DNA of 44,391 nt from Lachnospiraceae bacterium UBA3386 (GTDB taxonomy: Bacteria; Bacillota; Clostridia; Lachnospirales; Lachnospiraceae), in assembly GCA_002358875.1 (NCBI GenBank), contig DEPS01000020.1:3698-48088 (forward strand), read 5' to 3'. Within the stretch, counting starts at the first letter, position 1. Each line of letters starts with the position of its first letter. Position numbers and translations under genes: made by a program. The notes beneath the pieces were generated by a model. The model saw only the letters and a program-made list of their open reading frames with translations, was not told the origin of the DNA and did not search any database. Positions 15,569-24,923 of the stretch are shown here, in pieces.

Positions 15569-16708
15569 TTATCTGAGCATTGCGCCGCCGATAACCATCA
15601 TCTGGACCTCGGAGGTTCCTTCGTAGATCTCTGTGATCTTGGCATCACGCATCATGCGCTCGATCGGATAGTCACGGGTGTAACCATAACCGCCGTAGAG
15701 CTGCAGGCAGCGGCGGGTGACATCGCTTGCCGTGGAAGCCGCAACCAGCTTCGCCTCAGCTGCCAGGACAGTGTAAGGCTTGCCCTGATCAACAGCATTG
15801 GCTGCCTGGTAGACCAGAAGCCTTGCGGCATCGGTCTGGGCCTGCATCTTGGCCAGCTCGAACTGGGTGTTCTGGAACTTGGCAATAGGCTTGCCGAACT
15901 GAGCTCTCTGCTTGACATATTCCTTTGTGACATCAATCGCGCCCTCAGCGATGCCGAGCGCCTGTGCAGCGATACCGATACGGCCGCCGTCCAGGGTCAT
16001 CATGGCGATCTTGAAGCCCTTGCCGACTTCGCCCAGCAGGTTCTCCTTCGGAACCTTGACGTTCTCGAAAACGAGCTCGCAGGTGCTGGAACCGCGGATA
16101 CCCATCTTCTTCTCATGCTTGCCGATCGTGAAGCCTTCCATGCCCTTTTCCAGGATCAGGCAGGAGATGCCCTTGGTGCCCTGGGACTTGTCAGTCATAC
16201 CGAAAACGATAAAGACATCCGCATAGGCCGCGTTGGTGATGAAGATCTTGGAGCCGTTGACCAGGTAGTAGTCGCCCTTGTCTTCAAAAACAGTCTTCTG
16301 GCCGGCTGCATCAGTACCTGCATCGGGCTCAGTCAGACCGAAGGCGCCCAGCTTCTTGCCGGAGCAAAGGTCAGGGAGATATTTCTGCTTCTGGGCTTCT
16401 GTGCCGAATTTGTAGATAGGCCATGTGCCCAGGGAAGTATGAGCGGAGATCGTAACGCCTGTGGAAGCACAGACCTTGGAGATTTCCTCAACACACTGAG
16501 CATAAGACACTTCATCAAGACCAGCTCCGCCGTACTCCTCGGGGAAGGGAATTCCCAGAAGTCCCATCTCTGCCATGATCGGAATATTCTCCTCAGGGAA
16601 CCTCTCCTGCTCATCGAGTTCCGCAGCGATCGGCAGACAGGAATTCTGCGCAAAGTCACGATACATGTCTACCATATCCTGATGGATCTCGTCATTAAAG
16701 AAATTCAT
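15569..16708 (-). CDS. Acyl-CoA dehydrogenase, short-chain (butyryl-CoA type)
   Basis: FAD enzyme of 379 residues that oxidises, or in fermenters reduces, the alpha-beta bond of short acyl-CoA. Family features include GAFGLTEPDAGTDAAGQKT (FAD and substrate loop), FGKPIAKFQNTQFELA, LQLYGGYGYTRDYPIERMMRDAKI and the catalytic Glu363 in IYEGTSEVQ. The start is ATG 16708, with AAGGAGGTTG upstream; the frame is open further but without a site. It is a stand-alone gene with its own promoter and terminator. The usual butyrate-cluster partners (crotonase, hydroxybutyryl-CoA dehydrogenase, EtfAB) are absent, so it may be a second copy or serve branched-chain amino-acid metabolism. Substrate length cannot be settled here. 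Confidence 0.92.
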   Translation of the reverse strand: MNFFNDEIHQDMVDMYRDFAQNSCLPIAAELDEQERFPEENIPIMAEMGLLGIPFPEEYGGAGLDEVSYAQCVEEISKVCASTGVTISAHTSLGTWPIYKFGTEAQKQKYLPDLCSGKKLGAFGLTEPDAGTDAAGQKTVFEDKGDYYLVNGSKIFITNAAYADVFIVFGMTDKSQGTKGISCLILEKGMEGFTIGKHEKKMGIRGSSTCELVFENVKVPKENLLGEVGKGFKIAMMTLDGGRIGIAAQALGIAEGAIDVTKEYVKQRAQFGKPIAKFQNTQFELAKMQAQTDAARLLVYQAANAVDQGKPYTVLAAEAKLVAASTASDVTRRCLQLYGGYGYTRDYPIERMMRDAKITEIYEGTSEVQMMVIGGAMLR

Positions 16709-16791
16709 AAAAACAACCTCCTTTTTTCGTATGGATAATAACGAATTCGAAAACAGACCGGCATGAAATAATAACCACATGCTTAAAAGGA

Positions 16792-16812
16792 ATTATAGCA
16801 CAAGTGTTGTGC
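16792..16812 (-). promoter_or_regulatory. Extended -10 promoter overlapped by a palindrome
   Basis: TGCTATAAT on the minus strand (TATAAT at 16797-16792) is an extended -10 with a poor -35. The 15-base palindrome GCACAAGTGTTGTGC (16798-16812) adjoins it in the spacer, where a repressor would exclude polymerase. Confidence 0.55.
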
Positions 16813-16905
16813 CAATTCCACAGTGTATTTGAAGCAGAACAAAATATTTTTGTGAGATAGTGCTACTCCTGTTATAGTTCTGTGAGGAGATTGCGGTTCT
16901 GTAAC

Positions 16906-16957
16906 TCCCTGCAAAAGCGTGTTAGCAATAAGGAAACAGCAGGGACCTGTCACGAAA
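16906..16957. repeat. Imperfect inverted repeats downstream of addA
   Basis: TCCCTGC (16906-16912) can pair with GCAGGGA (16939-16945). The segment ends in GGACCTGTCACGAAA (16943-16957), an exact 15-base match to 42524-42538. There is no T-run, so this is not a convincing terminator. Confidence 0.45.
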
Positions 16958-17015
16958 CACCCTGGCCATCCTGCCTGTCCTGCCTGACGGCTGCTGATGT
17001 CAAAAACAAGTCCGG

Positions 17016-20000
17016 TCAGATGCGGATTTCCTTTCCCAGATGACTGGAATAAATGATCTTTTCGGCGACCGGCATGGAATAAGCCTGCTGCAGGGCTCTT
17101 GCATAGATCTCAAGCTGGGTCTGATAGCGCATTATCAGCTCCCGGGGCATTCTGACGCGGTCGGTTTTGTAATCGACAAGGATGATCCTGCCGTTTTCAA
17201 CAAAAAAGGCATCGATGACACCCTGCAGCGTGATCACTTCATCATGGGGAAACCCGGGTCTGTCGGGATCTTGTTTCCCTCCCGACGCGTACCATTCAAC
17301 CTCGTCTGCGGGGCAGCCCATGAGGAAGGACCGCTCTCTGTAAAGCTTCCCCTGTTCTGCAGCCCGTGCCATCCTTGCGGCAAGGTCTGACCGCAAAAAA
17401 TGAACAACCGCCCAGGTTTTTACCAATGCCGCGTCTTCGCCGGATACCAGTCCCCTTTCAGAAAGAGATCCCATCCAGATATCGAGCGCTGTACCCTTTC
17501 GCTCCGGATCATCCCCTTTTTCTTCAGGATAATCCTGCAGAAACTCATCCCGCCTTCCGTAGTCGATAAGCTCCAGGATCCGGTGAAAAACAGTTCCCCT
17601 GCGCGCTCCGCTTCCTTCTGCAGAAGAACCTCCGACATCATCACCTGATCCGTCCCTGACAAATGAAGGAAGGTATGGAACGGGGGTGATCTCCGGAAAC
17701 ATTTCCGCGGCTCCCTCTCCCGAGAGCACAGAGCCTGTCCCTGCGCCCTGCAGTCCCTCATAGACCATGGTCCCGGAAGCATCTCCCCCCGCGGTCCCTG
17801 ACGCAGACTGCATGGCCCTGTGTTTTATTTCGGAAACAGAAGTATGTGCGTAGAGATCGCGCAGCTCCTCATGGGGATAAGTATAAAAATAGCGGTCTGC
17901 GATCTTTCCTGCCGCTTCCGGGTCCGGCTGCCTGTCAAGAGGTCTTCCCTCCATCCCGCGCCAGATCTCGTCGATGCATGAAAGCTCCAGCTGCTCCCGG
18001 CCGGCGTGCAGGATCAGATCATCATCCGACATGATCCGGACCTGTATGGGAAAGCTTTCTCCCTGATCCTCTCCGAAAAACACCCTGTCAGGGTCCGGAC
18101 CGGCCTTAGCCATGACCGCCTCACAGATCAACTCGGCAAAAGAGGAGGCGCCCCCGATCATCGACGGGTAAAGCTTTCCGTTTCCCGGCATCATAAAAAA
18201 TCCTGCCATCTTTGACTTCCAGGAATCGAGCTTTTTCCCCCAGTCTTTCGCGGAGGCAGTCATGATCAGCTTTTCCTTTGCCCTTGTGAGAGCCACATAG
18301 AGGACACGAAGCTCCTCCCCCAGACAATCCCGGCGGATCTTTTCCGCGAGCTCCTCACGCCTTAGCGTCGATGCCCGGATCCTGGATACAGGGTCATAGT
18401 AATAGATCCCGGTACCCCAGTCCGAGTCAAACAGCATTGTCCCGGAGGCATCGAATCTTCTGAAAGAAAAGTCACTGGAAAGTCCCGCGACAAAACAGAC
18501 CGGGAACTCCAGTCCTTTACTCTTATGGATACTCATAATGCGGACCACATCCGCATTTTCATCCAGGATATTCGCCTCTCCGTAGTCGATCTCCTGTCTG
18601 CGTATACCGTCAATAAACCGCAGGAACTGGAAAAGTCCCGTAAAATCCGTTTTCGTAAACGCGTCCGCCTGACTCCTGAGAAAAGCCAGATTCGCCGCGC
18701 GCTGCCCTCCCGCGGGAAGCGCCGTGCAGTAATCCAGAAATCCTGTCTGCTCCAGAAGTCCTTCGACGACCTCAGAGACTGACAGGTACTGCGCCCTTCT
18801 GCGCCAGGTCTCCAAAAAACCAAGAAATTCCCTGCACCGGGACGCAAGCTCCCCGTCCGGTCCGGGACTGTGATCATTTTTATTCGGTTCCGGCCTCTTA
18901 AACTCTTTATTGCCGATGTCACCAGAAGCGGAATGTGCAGACTCCATACTTTTGGCAGAAGGCAGCTGCGCGGTTTTGACCAGAGCGTCATAGAGCTGTC
19001 CGTCAGGATCCGTCAGACGGATCGAGGCGATCTCATCCTGTGAAAAGCCTCCAAAATAGCTGCCAAGTGTTCCATAGAGCGGGATATCCTGGCGGGGATT
19101 ATCCAGGATCCGCAAAAGCCCGATCACCTCCCGGATCTCCCTCGCCGCAAAGTAGCCGGTCCTTGATTCCGCATAGGACGGGATCCCCTCTCTGTCGAAA
19201 ACAGCCCGAAGATCCTCATTCCATCCCACCGTGCTGCGCAAAAGGACCACGATATCCTTGTAGCGGGCGGGACGCATCTGTCCGCTTTCCTCATCACGAA
19301 CAGGTAAATGGCCGACGATCTGCGAGATCCTCCCTGCGATCAGCAGGGCTTCCTTTTGTTTTTCCGTAAGAGAACCCGGATCGTCCCCGATCTGCACTTC
19401 CTCCTCCGGCAGATCCTCCGGATTTTCTCTAAAAACATCCCCCGATCCATATCCATCCGGTGATCCGGAATCAGCCCGGACGCCCGATAATGCATCATTA
19501 TCCGCCGGATCGTCTCCATCGCCTGCAGAGCTGCTGCCTGTGTCAAGAAGCAGCAGTTCGGCCCTGTAAGAAAGAGACTCACCGGATCCCGCAGCCGGAT
19601 AATCCGCCCCCTGCTTTAAGGACACGTTCCCGTTATATTCCACACCCCCGATCTCTCTGCGCATGATCCGCATGAACAGGGAGTTGACACAGTCCAGTAC
19701 CTCCCTGCGGCTGCGGAAATTCTGATCCAGTTCGATCTTCTCCTTTTCCTTATCATCCGTCCGGTAGGAATCATATTTTTCCATGAATATCTCAGGACGA
19801 GCAAGACGAAAGCGGTAGATGCTCTGCTTGATATCTCCAACCATAAACCGGTTGTTTATACCGTCCTCTTCTCCCGAAATGATCCGGAGCATAAGCTCCT
19901 GCACCTCGTTGCTGTCCTGGTATTCATCGATCAGTATTTCCGCGTAATAGCTCCTTAAGGCCTTTGCGGCACGGCGGGGGACATAAGTACCGTCCTCCCG

Positions 20001-21224
20001 GCGCTCTGCAAGGATATTCAGGGCAAAATGCTCCAGGTCGACGAAATCGATCACATGCCTTTCCTGTTTTGCCTGCTGGAAACGCCCGTAAAACTCCAGA
20101 GCGAGCGATGATAAGGTCTGCATCGGCTCCCTGGCGGACCTCATCATTTCCAAAATAGCCTCCGGGCTGCTTCCCCCGACTGAATTGCTTAATCCTGTGA
20201 TCTGTTTTTTTTGGGCGTCGCGCATGGCTTTTACAGCATTTTTGGCTCCAGGATCTATTTCAGCCGCCTTTTTTCCGCGCGGCGAAGGATAGCGCGGAAA
20301 CTGATAAGAAAGGCTCCGCCGGATCTCTTCCCACAGACATTTTTGTTTCTGGCATTCGTCTTTAAAGTTATCCTCTGCCGCCCTGCACCCTTCGGATTCT
20401 TTTTCACCTCCGGACAGGCCATCCGCCATCAACGCCCGGATCCCCCCAAACAGACTCTCCCTCTCTTCCCTCAGAAAAACCAGCACAGCTTCCATTCCGT
20501 CTGTCTCAAGACAGATATTTTCCATGGCAGCATACTGGGCATCCATCTCCATTAGCAGAGATGAAAGACGATGGACTGCAGACTGCATCCAGGGTGTCCT
20601 GAACAGTGCCTCCTCATCCGGGACATCATAATCATATGCCCTCTCCCTAAGCCATGCCTGCCAGGAAGGATGGCTCCCTGCCCGATTGCACAGATTCATG
20701 ATCAGTTCTTCGATCTCCCGGTCCCCCGTCCCGGTGCAGAAATACTCCACACAGCGCAGAAACCCGGCATCCTCTGCTGCGTATTTTTCTTCAAGGAAGG
20801 TATCCATCACTTCCTTTGCGATCAGGCTGCTCTCCGTCTGCTCTATCTGGCGGAATCCCGGATCCAGATCAATGTCGCAGAAATAATTGCGCAGAAGGAA
20901 GGTGAAAAAGCTGTCCATGGTCGTGATCTGGGCATTATGAAGAAGCACCTGCTGATTCTGCAGGTGCTGATTTTTGGGCTCTCTGGAAAGCCTCTGTGCC
21001 AGAGCCTGCCCGATCCGCTCTCTCATCTGAGCAGCTGCAGCCCTCGTGAAGGTCACGACCAGAAGCCTGTCAATATCTACAGGATTCTCCCCATCGCTCA
21101 CCAGCCTTACGATCCGCTCCACCAAAACAGCTGTTTTGCCGCTTCCTGCAGCTGCCGAAACCAGGACATTGTGGCCGCGCGCATCCAGTACCTTCTGCTG
21201 CGCGGGTGTAAATGAAAAAGCCAT
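17016..21224 (-). CDS. addA: ATP-dependent helicase/nuclease subunit A
   Basis: Large subunit of AddAB, the Firmicute counterpart of RecBCD: it unwinds and resects double-strand breaks until a Chi site and prepares them for RecA. It is 1402 residues, slightly longer than the B. subtilis protein. The UvrD-type helicase starts with FTPAQQKVLD and Walker A AAAGSGKT (24-31). The DEYQD box lies near 431, and further motifs include GDIKQSIYRFRLARPEIF, SIHKSKGLEFPV and LYVALTRAKEKL. The C-terminal RecB-type nuclease shows GVIDAFF and ILVDYKTDRVRMP (about 1335-1355). Several acidic or glycine-rich linkers account for the extra length. It follows addB by 27 bases in the same operon. Confidence 0.97.
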   Translation of the reverse strand: MAFSFTPAQQKVLDARGHNVLVSAAAGSGKTAVLVERIVRLVSDGENPVDIDRLLVVTFTRAAAAQMRERIGQALAQRLSREPKNQHLQNQQVLLHNAQITTMDSFFTFLLRNYFCDIDLDPGFRQIEQTESSLIAKEVMDTFLEEKYAAEDAGFLRCVEYFCTGTGDREIEELIMNLCNRAGSHPSWQAWLRERAYDYDVPDEEALFRTPWMQSAVHRLSSLLMEMDAQYAAMENICLETDGMEAVLVFLREERESLFGGIRALMADGLSGGEKESEGCRAAEDNFKDECQKQKCLWEEIRRSLSYQFPRYPSPRGKKAAEIDPGAKNAVKAMRDAQKKQITGLSNSVGGSSPEAILEMMRSAREPMQTLSSLALEFYGRFQQAKQERHVIDFVDLEHFALNILAERREDGTYVPRRAAKALRSYYAEILIDEYQDSNEVQELMLRIISGEEDGINNRFMVGDIKQSIYRFRLARPEIFMEKYDSYRTDDKEKEKIELDQNFRSRREVLDCVNSLFMRIMRREIGGVEYNGNVSLKQGADYPAAGSGESLSYRAELLLLDTGSSSAGDGDDPADNDALSGVRADSGSPDGYGSGDVFRENPEDLPEEEVQIGDDPGSLTEKQKEALLIAGRISQIVGHLPVRDEESGQMRPARYKDIVVLLRSTVGWNEDLRAVFDREGIPSYAESRTGYFAAREIREVIGLLRILDNPRQDIPLYGTLGSYFGGFSQDEIASIRLTDPDGQLYDALVKTAQLPSAKSMESAHSASGDIGNKEFKRPEPNKNDHSPGPDGELASRCREFLGFLETWRRRAQYLSVSEVVEGLLEQTGFLDYCTALPAGGQRAANLAFLRSQADAFTKTDFTGLFQFLRFIDGIRRQEIDYGEANILDENADVVRIMSIHKSKGLEFPVCFVAGLSSDFSFRRFDASGTMLFDSDWGTGIYYYDPVSRIRASTLRREELAEKIRRDCLGEELRVLYVALTRAKEKLIMTASAKDWGKKLDSWKSKMAGFFMMPGNGKLYPSMIGGASSFAELICEAVMAKAGPDPDRVFFGEDQGESFPIQVRIMSDDDLILHAGREQLELSCIDEIWRGMEGRPLDRQPDPEAAGKIADRYFYTYPHEELRDLYAHTSVSEIKHRAMQSASGTAGGDASGTMVYEGLQGAGTGSVLSGEGAAEMFPEITPVPYLPSFVRDGSGDDVGGSSAEGSGARRGTVFHRILELIDYGRRDEFLQDYPEEKGDDPERKGTALDIWMGSLSERGLVSGEDAALVKTWAVVHFLRSDLAARMARAAEQGKLYRERSFLMGCPADEVEWYASGGKQDPDRPGFPHDEVITLQGVIDAFFVENGRIILVDYKTDRVRMPRELIMRYQTQLEIYARALQQAYSMPVAEKIIYSSHLGKEIRI

Positions 21225-21251
21225 GTTGAAACCCTTTATTGTCTGAATCCG

Positions 21252-24200
21252 TTAAAGTTCTCTGCGCAGCGTATATCCGTGTATGCGCATATCAAACCCG
21301 CACGCCCCGATATAGGGGCAGTATGTACAGGACGTCTTCTTTTTGTCCAGGACCGCCGGTGAGGCATCGACTCTCCCGTCCAGGATCCGGTCCGCGATCA
21401 CACAGACAGCGTCGCGCGCGGCCTGTGCCAGCTCCTGATACTTGTCGGGGTCAATGATCCTCGATGCTGCCGAATACCCTTTACCTGTTCTGCCCACAGG
21501 AATGACATCTGAATTCTTTTCAAAAAACCTGTCCAGATGAGCGATGCTCTCTGCCATCTCATAGACCAGCCCGGTGGGCCGCAGTTTTTTCCTGATCATA
21601 TCCAATCCGGGAGAAGCTTCCTCCCCGGCAGGCCCGCTTTCGGTTTCCCCGACAAATTTTCTGTCTGTACGGAGGACTTTTACAGCCTCCTGGGCGGAAA
21701 GGCTGACAACAGGCTCCGTCATCTGATAGTAAAGGAGGGCGGAAGGAATGTTTTCGCTCTCACCCGGTGCTCCGGCCAGAGTATTAAGAATGGCGGGATC
21801 TGCATTCCTGAGAGCTTCCATGTATGTGATCAGCTGAATCCTGAGCCCCCGCCTGATCATGTCTTCATCCAGATCGTTTTTTCCTGTCTTATAGTCCATG
21901 ATCCGGATAAAACGCCGTCCCTCCTCCACATACATATCCACACGGTCTATCCGTCCGACAAGAAAGAGCCTGCGTCCTCTGCCGAGGTCAAAGCGGATCG
22001 CGGGCATACTGTTTTCCACAGATCCGTCTCCGCCAAAAGACAGCTCTGAAGCGACCGGATCCAGATCCCCTCTGCAGATCTGGTACTGCAGCGTTCCCAC
22101 GGTTCGCAGCAGGCGGCGTTCAAGACGGTCAAGGCGCCTCTCATCCCGGCAGGATTTAAATAAAAGAAGATCTCTGTAAAGAGCCGCCTCTTTTCTCAAA
22201 ACCTCCCCGCCAAGACGCCCGGCATCCTTCATGGAAAAACTCCGCCAGGAGAGGCCCTCCCTGCCAAGTGCCAGATCAAAGCGCCTGAGGGCTTCATGCA
22301 GGATGGTGCCTTCATCCACCGGCGCGTATTCATACAGATCCCGCTCCTTTAAAGCCAGTCCGTATCGCAGATGATGCCGCAAAAGACAGTTGGCGGCCGT
22401 TTCCATCCGGCTGATCCCGCCGGTAATACTGCTTCCGTACAGGGCGGCGGCGATCTCCCTTTTAAGCTTCCGGGGCCTGTAGCGGTACAGGGCCGCATTT
22501 CTAAGCCTCAGGACCATTTTACCAACTTCCTGATCCGCCATAACCTCCGGACTTGTGTAAAAGCCGTAGAGGAGACGGAAGGATTCAAACCCTTTAGTCC
22601 CTTCCGGATACTGTCCTTCGACAAAACAGCGCAGCTTTTCCGCAAGAAGGCTCTGCCCGCCTGTTCTGTCCAATACTATTTCCCCGGGATGCCCCTCCGG
22701 GGGGACCTCAGTCTTCAGGTCCGGAAAAAGATTGCGGAGCATAGTCACAAGATAGGACGGACGAAGGCTCTTTTTGTCCTGGGTGCTCTTAGAATAGGAA
22801 ACTGTCAGAAGCTCTGACGGCTTTGTCATATTCAGATAGAGGTACAGCCTCTGTGTAAAGATCTGCTGACGCGGAGTGGGAGCCAGGACAGCTCCTGAAC
22901 GGGCCAGAAACTCCCTGTCCATATCCGACAGGATCCCTCCCCTGGATGCGCTGCGGGGGATATTCCCTTCATTTGCTCCCGCAAAAAACAGATACCTGAT
23001 CTGGGTGAGCCTTGTGCGTTCCATGTCACCGACCAGCACACGGTCTGCCCGCTGCGGCAGAGTTCCAAGGCGGATCTGGGAAAAACCGGCTTCCAGAAGC
23101 TCCAGATAATCACGGTTGCTCATCCGGTCCTGACCCGCAAGGCCGTATATCTGGTCGAGCAGATCTATGACAGCCCGGTAGATCTGCCGGTACTGTTTTT
23201 CGCGGACCACATCCCCGTTTTTTCCAAATTCATCCGCAAGCGACTGTGCCCGCTCCTGAGCTTTGCATTGAACCAGAAAGTCATAAAGCTCTCTGGTGCG
23301 GACGCCTGCCGTCCTTGCCCCGGATCCCCTGGTCTCCCCTGTGACAGGCTCCACCTCTTTTAAAAAGCGCAGCCTTGCCTCTTCGCAGGAAGCGTCAAAG
23401 GGCATGCTCCATCTCTTCTTTCCCCGCACGCCGTGCGCCAGGCAGTAATTTTCAAGAAGATCCACCTCTGTGTTCGTCAGACGGCTCAGCCCGCTCCTGA
23501 GATACCTGAAAACCGATGCATACGAAAAACTTTCCGCGCTGATCTGCAGTACACCGCGGATCCCTTCGATGAGAATGTTATGAAAGACACCGCTCGTGCG
23601 GTCTATATAGACAGGGATCCGGCACCTTCCGGCTTCAAGCTCAAACAGATCCCCGTAGGTTTCAAGATCTGCTGTCACGATCGCAAAATCACGATAGGCA
23701 CATCCCGTACCGCGAATGATATCCCTGATCCTGGAAAAGATCTGCCCTACCTCCTCCCTGGGTGAGGAGTCCGCAAGCAGCCTTATTCCACAGTAAGAAT
23801 CACCCTTCCCCTCCCTCTTTCCGGTGGAAAAGGGGATCATAGGATGTCTGAAAATACTTTTTTCAAGATGTGCAAGCACCCTGCTGTTCCGAAACCGGAA
23901 CAACCGATAGTTTTCCTGTTCTAAGCCCTCTTCCAGAGTCTCTGATGTCATCCTGCCTTCAGAGCCTGAAGCTTTCTCCCCCGGACTATCAGATACCGGG
24001 CGGTTTAAAAGCAAACAGCCATCCGGACCGGAAGGCAAATAGATATCCTCTCCGTGCCGGATGCCCTTTTCCTTTGCCATTTTCAGAATGTCCCTGACTG
24101 TACGCCGGGTCAGATAAAACAGATCCTTTTCGCTTCCGGTCAAACCCAGAGCCATCGCTTCTTCAATGTCCGGTCCCGTATCATTCGAAATGGTAAAGGA

Positions 24201-24905
24201 GAAATATGCTTCTTCTGCGCAGCGAAGCAGCTCCAGCACCACGCGGTACTGTGAAGGAGTAAAACCTGTAAACCCGTCAAAAACGATGACACTGTTTTGA
24301 AGGCTTTCTGCCCTGCAGATCGAGGCCGCCAGCAGATCCAGTGTCTCTTCTCCTGTCACATAGCGGTCTCTCTCCTCTGCTTTGAATTCCTTAAGCAGAA
24401 GCTGCATGTCCCGAAGTCTTGCAGACAGGGCATTCTGACCGTGGCCGGACGCATAATCTGCCATTTCAAAGATCTGTTCTTCGCCGATCCCGTACTGCAT
24501 AAACTCGGACAGGACCGATTTTATCTCATCGATCATGCCCGGTTTATGGATTCCCCGGCTCAGTACCTGAAGCTTCTTTTCACAGCGGGAACAGACCCGC
24601 CTCAGAAGCAGGCTCTTTCCGATGTCGTCCAGGACGATCCTCTGGTCCACGCCCGTCTCCTCAAAGACGCGGTGGGCAAGCCTGCCAAAGCTCAATACAT
24701 CAATATTCATCAGAACATGGGCAGGGTGATCGAGCACAAGCTCCCGCTGGGTCTGCATCGAATACTGCTCGGGCACAATGAAGATATACTGTTTTCTGCC
24801 GCTTAGGGGATCACGCATTGACACTTCGGCTTTTCCGATGATCATTTTTCTGAGAAAAGCGCTCTTTCCCGCTCCGGACGGCCCAAAGCAAAAAGAAAAA
24901 CTCAT
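21252..24905 (-). CDS. addB: ATP-dependent helicase/nuclease subunit B
   Basis: Partner of AddA, 1217 residues. It begins with a P-loop, FGPSGAGKS (7-15), in a RecB/C-like helicase fold that mainly recognises Chi. The C-terminal nuclease has IRIMDYKTGKND near 1003. The iron-sulphur cluster is intact: one Cys near 838 (AANCLLRHHL) and CTYCPYIGAC near 1191-1200, with the C-x2-C-x5-C spacing of B. subtilis AddB. Gene order addB-addA is the standard Firmicute order. A signal-peptide protein is encoded 18 bases upstream in the same direction, which is not usual. AGAGGCGGG serves as ribosome site. Confidence 0.97.
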   Translation of the reverse strand: MSFSFCFGPSGAGKSAFLRKMIIGKAEVSMRDPLSGRKQYIFIVPEQYSMQTQRELVLDHPAHVLMNIDVLSFGRLAHRVFEETGVDQRIVLDDIGKSLLLRRVCSRCEKKLQVLSRGIHKPGMIDEIKSVLSEFMQYGIGEEQIFEMADYASGHGQNALSARLRDMQLLLKEFKAEERDRYVTGEETLDLLAASICRAESLQNSVIVFDGFTGFTPSQYRVVLELLRCAEEAYFSFTISNDTGPDIEEAMALGLTGSEKDLFYLTRRTVRDILKMAKEKGIRHGEDIYLPSGPDGCLLLNRPVSDSPGEKASGSEGRMTSETLEEGLEQENYRLFRFRNSRVLAHLEKSIFRHPMIPFSTGKREGKGDSYCGIRLLADSSPREEVGQIFSRIRDIIRGTGCAYRDFAIVTADLETYGDLFELEAGRCRIPVYIDRTSGVFHNILIEGIRGVLQISAESFSYASVFRYLRSGLSRLTNTEVDLLENYCLAHGVRGKKRWSMPFDASCEEARLRFLKEVEPVTGETRGSGARTAGVRTRELYDFLVQCKAQERAQSLADEFGKNGDVVREKQYRQIYRAVIDLLDQIYGLAGQDRMSNRDYLELLEAGFSQIRLGTLPQRADRVLVGDMERTRLTQIRYLFFAGANEGNIPRSASRGGILSDMDREFLARSGAVLAPTPRQQIFTQRLYLYLNMTKPSELLTVSYSKSTQDKKSLRPSYLVTMLRNLFPDLKTEVPPEGHPGEIVLDRTGGQSLLAEKLRCFVEGQYPEGTKGFESFRLLYGFYTSPEVMADQEVGKMVLRLRNAALYRYRPRKLKREIAAALYGSSITGGISRMETAANCLLRHHLRYGLALKERDLYEYAPVDEGTILHEALRRFDLALGREGLSWRSFSMKDAGRLGGEVLRKEAALYRDLLLFKSCRDERRLDRLERRLLRTVGTLQYQICRGDLDPVASELSFGGDGSVENSMPAIRFDLGRGRRLFLVGRIDRVDMYVEEGRRFIRIMDYKTGKNDLDEDMIRRGLRIQLITYMEALRNADPAILNTLAGAPGESENIPSALLYYQMTEPVVSLSAQEAVKVLRTDRKFVGETESGPAGEEASPGLDMIRKKLRPTGLVYEMAESIAHLDRFFEKNSDVIPVGRTGKGYSAASRIIDPDKYQELAQAARDAVCVIADRILDGRVDASPAVLDKKKTSCTYCPYIGACGFDMRIHGYTLRREL

Positions 24906-24923
24906 TGTGCCCGCCTCTTTTCT

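Noticed and set aside
16839..16853. Rex-like operator upstream of the acyl-CoA dehydrogenase gene
   Set aside because: ACAAAATATTTTTGT is AT-rich and only loosely symmetric; it lacks the TTGTTAA/TTAACAA halves, and the nearby GCACAA palindrome is the better candidate.
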